Shown: in pieces, positions 1 to 6,474 of the stretch
How positions within the stretch are numbered: position 1 is the first letter of the stretch
Layout of the letters: the number at the start of each line of letters is the position of its first letter
DNA from: DASZMJ01 sp035551935
GTDB lineage: Bacteria; Planctomycetota; Planctomycetia; Isosphaerales; Isosphaeraceae
Direction: 5' to 3'
Assembly (NCBI GenBank): GCA_035551935.1
Contig: DASZMJ010000322.1
Span: forward strand, 1 to 9,742
Length of the DNA: 9,742 bases
Notes under the pieces: generated by a model
What the model saw: the letters and a program-made list of their open reading frames with translations, nothing else
Told to the model about the DNA's origin: nothing
Databases searched by the model: none
Program-made: the position numbers and the translations under genes

Positions 1-513
1 CCGGCCTGTATGCAGCTCATGGGTAAACCGCTCTAGGAAGGCACCGGCCGTGCCGCACGCAAAGGTCCAGAGTGCGGCGAGGAACCTGGCGGTCCCCGAC
101 AAGTGGCCGGGGGAGACGCCGCGTCGCATCCGCGGCCGGACGCCGGGGACGATCACGACGCCGTCGCCTGAATCGTTATGCCACGAGACGAACGTCGGCG
201 GCCGTTTCACGAGACGGAAGAACGCGATGGCGCGGGAGATGTCCTCGACGGGCAGCGCCCAGGACGCCAGATACGACGCCTGGCGGAAGTCGCTCAGGAT
301 GTACGCGTGGCGGGCGTCGGGGGGGCCGGAATACTTCGGGTTCCGGGAGGTGAACCCGACGTCGTCCGGGTCGCGGCGGTAGAAGAGGCAGCCACTCTCC
401 TCGTCGAGGATCGCCCCGAGCGCCTGCCCGTCGGGGAGCTGCGCCCAGACGAGGGCTTGGCCGTCGGGGAGCTGCATCCAGACCTCGCCGAAGTCGGTCG
501 CGGCGTTCTCCAT
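1..513 (-). CDS. Imm1-family immunity protein, 3' end cut by window edge
   Basis: The reading frame opens at an ATG at 513 and stays open through 171 codons to base 1, so its C-terminus lies outside the window. Residues about 40-111 resemble the Imm1 immunity family. They include a DPDDVGFTSRNPKY segment (about 50-63) and the closing pattern SWALPVEDISRAIAFF followed by KRPPTFVSW, ending at Trp111, which matches the family's C-terminal 'VP..EA..A..EF...RPtcV.W' signature. Known Imm1 proteins neutralise secreted toxins such as SCP1.201/DddA-type cytidine deaminases, acting in the cytoplasm by direct binding. Residues 11-21 and 22-32 are an 11-residue tandem duplication (VWxQLPDGQAL). After Trp111 at least 57 residues follow (segments such as GVVIVPGVRPRM and FLERFTHELHTG) that I cannot match to Imm1. 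They may be a second domain or read-through into former noncoding DNA after loss of a stop. The Shine-Dalgarno sequence is weak. It lies 86 bases after the helical-protein gene and is probably in the same operon. No toxin gene is visible. Confidence 0.72.
   Translation of the reverse strand, partial: MENAATDFGEVWMQLPDGQALVWAQLPDGQALGAILDEESGCLFYRRDPDDVGFTSRNPKYSGPPDARHAYILSDFRQASYLASWALPVEDISRAIAFFRLVKRPPTFVSWHNDSGDGVVIVPGVRPRMRRGVSPGHLSGTARFLAALWTFACGTAGAFLERFTHELHTGR
429..483. repeat. 33-bp tandem duplication inside the Imm1 gene
   Basis: On the plus strand, 429-450 and 462-483 differ at only two of 22 bases (gc versus at), with a period of 33. On the coding (minus) strand this gives VWMQLPDGQAL directly followed by VWAQLPDGQAL. 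The period is a multiple of three, so the frame is kept. It looks like a recent microduplication of one beta-hairpin-sized unit. Confidence 0.85.
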
Positions 514-553
514 CGCGGGAGTCTCGCGAGGCCACTGACCGATGCTTCGCCCC

Positions 554-577
554 GCCGGCCCGGGGGGAAGGGCCGGC
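554..577. other. GC-rich hairpin between the helical-protein and Imm1 genes
   Basis: An 8-bp perfect stem (GCCGGCCC at 554-561, GGGCCGGC at 570-577) encloses an 8-base loop. It lies in the 86-base gap after the stop of the 172-residue gene and before the Imm1 start. There is no T-tract on either side, so it is not a classical intrinsic terminator. It could attenuate transcription or stabilise the upstream mRNA, or it could be a chance structure in GC-rich DNA. Confidence 0.35.
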
Positions 578-599
578 CGAAGTCGGTCGTGGAACGGGA

Positions 600-1118
600 T
601 CAGAGGTCGTCGAGCGGTACGGGCTTGGGCTTGGCGGCGGCGATCAAGAATGCGCGGTCGTCGAGCCGTCGCTCCATCGAGGTTAACTCGGCCATGATGG
701 CCGGGAGGAAGTCGTGGTCGTTGTCGGGGGCGTCGAAGCGGCGGAGGAGGACCTCGACGCGGTGGTAGAGGTCGAGGTCGAGGGCGTGGATCGGGTCGGG
801 CGCGCCGTCGGGGGACTTCGGATGGGCCAGGGCCCGGGAGCCGGGCCCGGCGTGCCGGACGCGCTGGGCGATCCGCTCGGCCAGGGCGCGGAGCCGCTCC
901 AGGGCGGCGACCTCGCTGAGGGCCCCGCGGGCGACGCAGGCGCGGATCGCCTGCTCAAGCCGGAGGCCGACCTCGCCGAGATGGCCGGCGATGGCGTCGC
1001 GGAGCGCTCGGTTGGCCGCGCGGCGGTGGTCGAGCGGCGATTGGTCACGGTGGCTGATGCTGTAAGCGGCCAGGCGCTCCAGGAGGCCGGCATGGCGGTG
1101 ACGTGGGTCGTTCTGCAT
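600..1118 (-). CDS. Hypothetical helical protein, 172 aa
   Basis: I do not recognise a family. The protein has 172 residues and starts at ATG 1118, with a GGAG about 10-14 bases upstream; it begins 30 bases after the zinc-ribbon gene stops, so the two are very likely co-transcribed. Residues about 12-92 look like long amphipathic helices rich in Ala, Leu, Arg and Glu (for example EVAALERLRALAERIAQRV at about 69-87). A short proline/glycine-rich linker (about 91-108) leads to a second helical segment (about 110-160) ending in a basic, proline-containing tail (KPKPVPLDDL). I see no signal peptide, membrane segment, cysteine cluster or catalytic motif. Overlapping frames in this stretch give low-complexity Ser/Thr/Pro strings and are shadows; this frame has the balanced composition of a real protein. 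It could be a scaffold or adaptor for its neighbours, but that is only positional inference. Confidence 0.72.
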   Translation of the reverse strand: MQNDPRHRHAGLLERLAAYSISHRDQSPLDHRRAANRALRDAIAGHLGEVGLRLEQAIRACVARGALSEVAALERLRALAERIAQRVRHAGPGSRALAHPKSPDGAPDPIHALDLDLYHRVEVLLRRFDAPDNDHDFLPAIMAELTSMERRLDDRAFLIAAAKPKPVPLDDL

Positions 1119-1148
1119 GGCGCTGGCACTCCGTTTCGACGACCGGGT

Positions 1149-1715
1149 TCAGTACAGGTCGCGGCCGCGGGAGAGGCGGTCCTCGAGGCCGTCGGCGGAC
1201 TCCGCGATCCGGCGGATCAGGCCGGCGGCGTCGAGCAGGGGGGCGAGCTCGGCGGCGAGGTTGTGGTGGACGACGAAATACTCCTCGCCCCGGAGCACCT
1301 TGATCGCGAAGTGCCCCTCGACGGCCCGGGCGTTGAGCTTCAACAGCGGCCGGGCGTCGCGGTCGTGGGCCGGGCCGCAGACCGAGACCAACGCCACGAT
1401 CGGCCGGCCCTCCGGGTCGCTGCCGGCGGGGGCGACGTAGACCGCCTGCCGGCGGTCCAGCTCGAGGGGCACGACCAGCCGCCAGCCGTGGCCGAACGGC
1501 GATGCGTCGAACCCGGCGCGCTGGATCAGGTCGCGCACGACCCGGCCGGTGTCCGGGTCGGCGGGCTCGGGCTGCTCGTAGGGGCCGAGCACGTCGACCC
1601 CGATCTCCGCGTCCGCCCGCGCCGAGCCCAGGGGCAGGCCGCAGCCGTCGCAGAACCGGCTCGTCGGCGCGTTGCCGTGGGTGCAGCGGGCGCACGCGAT
1701 CAGCACGAATGGCAT
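1149..1715 (-). CDS. Zinc-ribbon protein with YbjN/secretion-chaperone-like domain, 188 aa
   Basis: I chose the ATG at 1715 (protein MPFVLIACARC...) because a purine-rich GGGGGA lies about 9 bases upstream and the zinc ribbon then sits at the N-terminus. The frame extends upstream to 2021, but that extension has noncoding-like composition. Cys8, Cys11, Cys22 and Cys25 form a CxxC-x10-CxxC zinc ribbon. After an acidic linker (about 36-58), residues about 60-180 show the pattern of the YbjN/type III chaperone-like fold. A strand pair is seen at WRLVVPLELDRRQAVYVAP (78-96), followed by IVALVSVCGPA (106-116), then LLKLNARAVEGHFAIKV (124-140), a YFVVHH strand (146-151) and a C-terminal helix. Members of that fold bind partner proteins. 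The fold call is from pattern only and is inference. It is the first gene of the minus-strand cluster, 30 bases ahead of the helical-protein gene, so an adaptor or chaperone role for the downstream products is plausible but unproven. Confidence 0.75.
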   Translation of the reverse strand: MPFVLIACARCTHGNAPTSRFCDGCGLPLGSARADAEIGVDVLGPYEQPEPADPDTGRVVRDLIQRAGFDASPFGHGWRLVVPLELDRRQAVYVAPAGSDPEGRPIVALVSVCGPAHDRDARPLLKLNARAVEGHFAIKVLRGEEYFVVHHNLAAELAPLLDAAGLIRRIAESADGLEDRLSRGRDLY

Positions 1716-2076
1716 CGCCAGGTCCCCCGTCCGGGCACTCGCCGGCCCCCCCGAGCCTACCATCCCCCGCCCCATCAGGGAACAGTCCATCGATGCCGGG
1801 CGATCGCCGTCGCGGCCCCGCCCCCGGTCCGATCGCTCGCCGCGACGGGCCGGAACGGCGGGTTGCCTGCCAGATCTGTCCACGACTGTCCCGATCGGGC
1901 CGGATTCCCAGGCCGAACATCCCCCACTCGCATCCCGAGTGTTTGGCTTATTTAGGATTGAGCCGCCTCGATCCCCTCCCAACGACGCGCCCCGGTCGTC
2001 CCCACCATTCGTGCCATCCAAACATCACTTTAGGGGCGGTCGCGTTGACTTCCGACAACATTGCGGGAGTTACACC

Positions 2077-2106
2077 TTGCGAAACGGGGCCGGCCCGTCC
2101 TATCAT
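2077..2106 (+). promoter_or_regulatory. Candidate sigma70-type promoter upstream of the G8 protein gene
   Basis: TTGCGA (2077-2082) and TATCAT (2101-2106) are separated by 18 bases. The -10 box matches TATAAT at five of six positions and the -35 box keeps TTG. If used, the transcript would start near 2113 and carry a leader of roughly 345 bases. A second -35-like TTGACT lies at 2045-2050 but lacks a good -10 partner. Planctomycete promoters are poorly defined, so confidence is low. Confidence 0.35.
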
Positions 2107-2167
2107 CTGCGTCGCCGCTTGACCGCCTAAATTGGCGGGCGACGGCGTCTGGGCAAACCCTGCCGGT

Positions 2168-2185
2168 CGTGCCGGCGACGGCACG
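2168..2185 (+). other. GNRA-tetraloop hairpin in the leader of the G8 protein gene
   Basis: CGTGCCG (2168-2174) pairs perfectly with CGGCACG (2179-2185) around a GCGA loop, which fits the GNRA stable-tetraloop rule. It lies about 275 bases before the start codon. It could be a leader RNA structure. A seven-pair stem is not rare in DNA this GC-rich. Confidence 0.35.
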
Positions 2186-2459
2186 CGACGACTCGATTCG
2201 ATGCCTCGATCCGAACCTCGAGGCCCACCGCCCGCGCCGGCGGGCGGGGCCGATCGGGGTGCGCGCGGCGTCGGCGACCGACCGGGCGGTGACTTGCCCC
2301 GGACCCCCCCCTGTCCGATCCCCCCTCCGTCCTCTCTCGACGCGAGCGGACAGCGGATGCCGAGGCGGATGTGCCAGGACGTTGGGGCCTCGATCGAGGA
2401 GCGCCCCGGAGGCCGCCGCCACGTTCGCGACACCCTCGAACGAACAGGGAGCGGAACTC

Positions 2460-5400
2460 ATGAGTTCACCACTCGATCGTCGCCGCCATCGGGCCCGGAC
2501 CCGCCAGTCGCCCCACGGGCGGCGCACCGAGGGCCTCGAGGCCCGGACGCTGCTGGCGGCCAGCGTGCTCAACCAAGTCGGCTTCGGCACCGGGACCTCG
2601 ATGCTGACCGAGGTCCCCCCGACCCCGACGAACCTCAGTGCCGTGGCCGAGCCCAACGGCGCGGTCGATCTCTTCTGGGGCGACGTGCCCGGCGTCGGCT
2701 CCTACGAGATCGAGCGCTCGACCGACCCCCGGCCCGGCGGCGTCTGGACCCAGATCGGCACCGCCGCCCCCGGCACGTCGGAGTATCAGGACAACGGCCT
2801 GTCGACCGGCACGGTCGCGTTCTATCGGCTTCGGGCCTCGACCAACGGCGGCGACTCGCCGTACAGCAACGTCGCGCAGGCGACGACCCTCGCGCCGGCC
2901 CAGTCGGCCGCGGCGCCCCTGTTCGCCGACAACTTCAACGGCCCGGCCCCGAGCCGCTCCTGGGCCTATACCGGCGGCACCTGGACCGGCCTCGGCGGCG
3001 AGCTGAGCCAGATCTCGGTCGGCACCGGCACCGAGAACAAGGCCTTGGTCTCGACCCTCTATCCCGGCCTGCCGGGGATCGAGATCACCGCCAAGGTCCG
3101 CGTCGACACCTGGGAGGTGGGCACCGGCGGCGTCGACGCCACCGCCGGCGTGACCCTCGGCGCCGACCCGCGGACCGGGCAGGGGGTCGACCTGGTCTTC
3201 CACGACGTCAAGGGTTCGACCGACAGCGTCCAGTTCCGCGACGACTACGGGACCTGGGGCAACGCGTTCGCCTTCGCCTGGCAGCCGGGGACGTGGTACT
3301 GGTTCACGCTCGCCGAGGTCAACGGCGTCTACCTCGGCAAGGTCTGGCAGGACGGCACGCCCGAGCCGTCGTCGTGGATGTTCCAGCAATCCGGCTGGCC
3401 GACCCGCTGGGGCAAGCCGGCGCTCGACGGCGGCGGTGGCGGCGCCAGTTCTGGCCGCGACCGCGTCTCGTTCGACGACGTGACCGTCACCCCGGCCGAC
3501 TCCGGCAACGGCCCGGCCCCGGCCGCGCCGCCGGCCCCCTCGGGCCTCCAGGCCGGGCCGGCGGGGACCGGCCAGATCGACCTGTCGTGGGCGCCGGTCG
3601 CCAACACCCAGCTCTACCTCGTCCGGCGCAGCCCCAACGGCGTCGACGGCTGGTCGCAGGTCGCGAGCCTGCCCGGCGGCACGACGACCCTGCTCGACTC
3701 GGGCCTGGCGCCCGGCACCACGTTCTATTATCGTGTCCAGGCGCTGACGGCCGACGGCTCGATCTCCCCCGAGTCGGCCGTCGCCGTGGCCGCGACCAGC
3801 GATTCGGGCGACCCGCTGACCCCCGGCTTCGCCGAGTCGCCGCTGTTCAACGCCCTCTCGCCCGCGCGGCAGGCCCAGGAGCTGGCGGCGCAGGCCGAGG
3901 GGCAGACCGACCTGATGAACGAGCAGATGATGGCGGCGACGATGCCGCCGTACGACGCGATGCGGCAGGCGCTCGACCTCATCCCGTACAGCCACATCAC
4001 CAACGTCGCGATCCAGAGCGGCAACTGGTCCGATCCCGACACCTGGTCGCTCCGCCAGGTCCCCGGCGAGGGGGCGAACGTCTGGATCATGCCGGGTCGC
4101 ACCGTCACCGTCGACGGCACCTTCGCGCCGGCGTCGAAGTTCGTCCTGGTCAGCGGCACGCTCCAGTTCGACACGAACATCAACACGCAACTGCGGGTCG
4201 ACACGATGGTCGTCGACGCGACCGGCAGCTTCGTCATGGGGACGGCCTCGGACCCGATCGCGGCGGGGGTGTCGGCGTCGGTCCTCTTCGCCGACAACGG
4301 CGCGATCGACCGGTCGTGGGACCCGTACGGGATCAGCCGCGGCCTGATCGCCGCGGGGGGTGCGGTCAGCGTCTACGGGACGGACAAGACGGGCTTCGAG
4401 CCAGTGGTGGCCAACCCGCTGAAGGGGCAGACGACGCTCTACCTCCCCGCGGCCCCCTCGGGCTGGGCCGTCGGCGACCAGGTCGTGCTGACCGGCTCGC
4501 AGTTTGGCCAGGACGAGGAGGCGAAGATCGCGGCGATCTCGCTCAACGGCAAGGTCGTCACGCTCGACCGGCCGCTGGCGTTCAATCACACGACCCCGTC
4601 GTACCGGATGGACATGTACGTCGCCGACGTCGCCCGCAACGCGTTCTTCGCCTCGGAGAACACCGGGGTGATCGCGGCGCGCGGACACACTATGTACATG
4701 TCCGACTCGGTCACGCTCCAGGGGGCGGGCTTCTACGGCCTGGGGCGGACGGACAAGTCGGTGCCGATCAACGACCCGGTCGTCAACTCCAGCGGCCAGC
4801 TCGTGCCCGGCACCGGGACCAACCCGCGGGGGCGGTACTCGGTCCACTTCCACCACGTCGGCGTCGGCGCCGGGATCGTGCCCGACCACGTCATCGACTG
4901 CGCCGCGGTCGACAACCCCGGCTGGACCTACGACAACCACGCCAGCGACGTCGACATGATCGGCAACGTCGCCTACGACGGCGTCGGGGCCGGCTTCGCC
5001 ACCGAGAACGGCAACGAGATCGGGGTGATGAATAAAAATATATCAATTTATATGATTGGAGACGGGGTCGCCAGCCCGACCCAGCAGGACCGGGCCAACA
5101 ACGACTACGCCCGGCTGGGCAGCGGGTTCTGGCTCCAGGGGGGCGGGGTGACGCTCGACGGCGACGTCAGCGCCGGCAACGCCTGGTCGGCGTTCGTCTT
5201 CGACACGGTCGGCTTCGCCGAGCAGGCGGGCGGGCCGGTGACCACCTTCCTCTCGACCAACCTCCCGTATCGGTCGCAAACGGCCGGGGTCCCCGTCGGC
5301 TCGGTCGCCTTCCGGATCGCCGACGGCGTCGGCTTCGCCTCGGCCGCCGGCCTGGTCGACTGGAACAACCAGCCGGCCGCCGGCTGGGTGCAGAGCATGG

Positions 5401-6242
5401 TCTTCGGGACGACCCTCTGGGGCGTCACGAACCCGGTCGTCGTCGACTACAGCAACCGCCTCGTCCTGGAGGACTCGCTGATCTTCGGCGACCTCGCCCA
5501 CCCCGTCGCGGGCGCCGCCATCGGCGGCGACCTGGCGCCGTCGAACATGGCCTTCATCAACCTCGACGTCGAAGGCTTCCAGTACGGCATCAAGGTGCCG
5601 AACTCGGGCAACAACCTGATCCAGGGCGGGTATTACAACAACGTCAACGACTTCCTGATCGAGCCCTCGTGGGCGCCCAACGGCCGGCGGCTGACGATCG
5701 TCAACCCGCGGTTCGGCACGCTCAGCCCCTCGGCGCTCGGCGGGCAGACGCAGCACGAATTGTTCTTGATCGGCGACGCGGCGGTCCCCAACCAGGCGAC
5801 GCTCTCGTCGATCATCGCCGCCGGGTCGCCGGTCGACCTCTTCGACCCGGACCAGGTCCTCTTCAACGGCCAGCAGGTCTACTTCGACCACCAGTTGCCC
5901 GGCTTCGTGATCACCGGGACGAACGTCCCCGGCCTCGACGGCACGACCAACGCCCAGCTCTGGTCGCAGTATCACCTCGCCCTGGGCGGGGCCGTCGCGC
6001 CGACGACCGCGACGACCGACCCGAGGATCGCCGGCGGCGTGATCGGCGACGCCTTCGCCCCGTTGCCCCCCTTGCAGGTCGCGACGATCGTCCGGCGGGG
6101 GTCGACCGACATCCTCATCATTCGCGACCTCGCCGACAATGCGAGCTTCTTCCCCTCCGTCGCGATCCTCCCTTCCGGCTACAGCTTCGTCGCCATCACC
6201 GACGACCAGGGCAACCGCCGCTCGCTGCTCATCCACCTCTGA
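2460..6242 (+). CDS. Secreted FN3-LamG-like-FN3-G8 beta-helix protein, CEMIP/TMEM2-like, 1260 aa
   Basis: I start at ATG 2460, preceded by GGGAG about 8-12 bases upstream; the frame is open from 2061 but that part lacks protein-like composition. Residues 1-35 hold many Arg residues and then GLEARTLLAAS, the planctomycete LEPR-XLL-type export leader. Domains in order: FN3 at about 52-142; a LamG-like jelly-roll module at about 152-345 (WYWF at 279-282, KVWQDGTPEP at 294-303, FDDVTVTPA near its end); a second FN3 at about 356-447; a linker rich in Gln and Met; a G8 domain at about 515-605 (SGNWSDPDTW at 520-529, then VPGEGANVWIMPGRTVTVDG); and a right-handed beta-helix at about 610-1140 containing GWAVGDQVVL, RYSVHFHHVG (792-801) and IGNVAYDGVGAGFATENGNEIG. 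In animals G8 plus this helix occurs in CEMIP and TMEM2, linked to hyaluronan degradation, and in PKHD1L1. Substrate here is unknown; glycan binding or cleavage at the cell surface is inference. No PEP-CTERM, LPXTG or transmembrane anchor is seen. Codons for residues 858-867 are strikingly AT-rich. Confidence 0.88.
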   Translation: MSSPLDRRRHRARTRQSPHGRRTEGLEARTLLAASVLNQVGFGTGTSMLTEVPPTPTNLSAVAEPNGAVDLFWGDVPGVGSYEIERSTDPRPGGVWTQIGTAAPGTSEYQDNGLSTGTVAFYRLRASTNGGDSPYSNVAQATTLAPAQSAAAPLFADNFNGPAPSRSWAYTGGTWTGLGGELSQISVGTGTENKALVSTLYPGLPGIEITAKVRVDTWEVGTGGVDATAGVTLGADPRTGQGVDLVFHDVKGSTDSVQFRDDYGTWGNAFAFAWQPGTWYWFTLAEVNGVYLGKVWQDGTPEPSSWMFQQSGWPTRWGKPALDGGGGGASSGRDRVSFDDVTVTPADSGNGPAPAAPPAPSGLQAGPAGTGQIDLSWAPVANTQLYLVRRSPNGVDGWSQVASLPGGTTTLLDSGLAPGTTFYYRVQALTADGSISPESAVAVAATSDSGDPLTPGFAESPLFNALSPARQAQELAAQAEGQTDLMNEQMMAATMPPYDAMRQALDLIPYSHITNVAIQSGNWSDPDTWSLRQVPGEGANVWIMPGRTVTVDGTFAPASKFVLVSGTLQFDTNINTQLRVDTMVVDATGSFVMGTASDPIAAGVSASVLFADNGAIDRSWDPYGISRGLIAAGGAVSVYGTDKTGFEPVVANPLKGQTTLYLPAAPSGWAVGDQVVLTGSQFGQDEEAKIAAISLNGKVVTLDRPLAFNHTTPSYRMDMYVADVARNAFFASENTGVIAARGHTMYMSDSVTLQGAGFYGLGRTDKSVPINDPVVNSSGQLVPGTGTNPRGRYSVHFHHVGVGAGIVPDHVIDCAAVDNPGWTYDNHASDVDMIGNVAYDGVGAGFATENGNEIGVMNKNISIYMIGDGVASPTQQDRANNDYARLGSGFWLQGGGVTLDGDVSAGNAWSAFVFDTVGFAEQAGGPVTTFLSTNLPYRSQTAGVPVGSVAFRIADGVGFASAAGLVDWNNQPAAGWVQSMVFGTTLWGVTNPVVVDYSNRLVLEDSLIFGDLAHPVAGAAIGGDLAPSNMAFINLDVEGFQYGIKVPNSGNNLIQGGYYNNVNDFLIEPSWAPNGRRLTIVNPRFGTLSPSALGGQTQHELFLIGDAAVPNQATLSSIIAAGSPVDLFDPDQVLFNGQQVYFDHQLPGFVITGTNVPGLDGTTNAQLWSQYHLALGGAVAPTTATTDPRIAGGVIGDAFAPLPPLQVATIVRRGSTDILIIRDLADNASFFPSVAILPSGYSFVAITDDQGNRRSLLIHL

Positions 6243-6268
6243 TCCAGGATCGTCCGGAAGGCTTGCCT

Positions 6269-6341
6269 TTCGTAGGGACCGCTCTTGCGGACCTCTTCGC
6301 TTCATCTCATGGAAGAGGTCCGCAAGAGCGGTCCCTACGAA
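6269..6341. repeat. REPIN-like inverted repeat with GTAG heads
   Basis: Two 30-base arms (6269-6298 and 6312-6341) are perfect inverted copies around a 13-base spacer. Each arm is itself a REP-like unit: GTAG (6272-6275) is followed by GGACCGC, a TCTT loop and GCGGACC, a seven-position stem with a single A·A mismatch. The mirror copy ends in CTAC at 6335-6338, so both GTAG heads face outward. This is the layout of REP doublets (REPINs/BIMEs) mobilised by RAYT transposases. It lies 26 bases after the G8 protein stop, so it may also end transcription or protect the 3' end of that mRNA. No RAYT gene is in the window. Confidence 0.75.
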
Positions 6342-6388
6342 GAGCGATCCCGTCCCGCGATTCGGTAGGACCCGGCCGGCGGCGTGTC

Positions 6389-6459
6389 GAGGGCCGAGGG
6401 CCGACGACGAGGGACAACGCCCTCAAGCCCGAGGCCGCCGCCCTCGGTCCTCGGCCCTC
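6389..6459. terminator. GC-rich inverted repeat between convergent genes, possible bidirectional terminator
   Basis: The arms 6389-6404 (GAGGGCCGAGGGCCGA) and 6444-6459 (TCGGTCCTCGGCCCTC) pair over 16 positions with one G-U wobble around a 39-base loop. The loop contains a further small stem (GAGGG 6409-6413, CCCTC 6420-6424). The left arm starts with a direct repeat of GAGGGCC. It sits 16 bases beyond the stop of the minus-strand gene at 6475 and follows the plus-strand gene, so it could terminate both. There is no T-tract, so this is inference from position and structure. Confidence 0.45.
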
Positions 6460-6474
6460 CTCCCGGCTCCGCCG

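Larger units (their letters stand above)
1716..2459. other. Long divergent intergenic region / leader
   Basis: This stretch of 744 bases separates the minus-strand cluster from the large plus-strand gene. Open frames cross it on both strands, but they are rich in Arg, Pro, Gly and Ser, with no recognisable domain, so I treat them as GC-driven artefacts. Its base composition is less biased than the genes in places: 1939-1961 and 2013-2035 contain AT-richer runs such as ggcttatttaggattg, as expected for promoter DNA. It holds the candidate promoter and hairpin listed separately, plus a small stem (CCGCC 2123-2127 with GGCGG 2134-2138). I see no tRNA, riboswitch or clear operator. Confidence 0.6.

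Noticed and set aside
176..535. 119-codon minus-strand frame
   Set aside because: It is the Arg/Pro-rich shadow of the Imm1 frame, which carries a recognisable family signature.
714..1955. 413-codon plus-strand frame opposite the zinc-ribbon and helical genes
   Set aside because: Its Val/Gly/Glu/Asp-rich composition without motifs is the mirror of real minus-strand genes; the minus frames show a zinc ribbon and plausible secondary structure.
1716..2021. N-terminal extension of the zinc-ribbon protein to ATG 2021
   Set aside because: The extra 102 residues are low in recognisable structure and the internal ATG at 1715 has a clear purine-rich site just upstream.
2061..2459. Upstream extension of the G8 protein reading frame by 133 codons
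   Set aside because: The extension has no domain, is Arg/Pro/Ser-rich and would place the export leader in the middle of the protein; ATG 2460 has a good Shine-Dalgarno sequence.
2466..4940. 824-codon open frame on the minus strand, and a 967-codon plus frame at 2132-5035
   Set aside because: Both lie opposite or out of frame with the G8 protein gene. Their products are Arg/Gly/Val/Asp or Arg/Pro strings with no domain, as expected from G/C-ending codons read in another frame.
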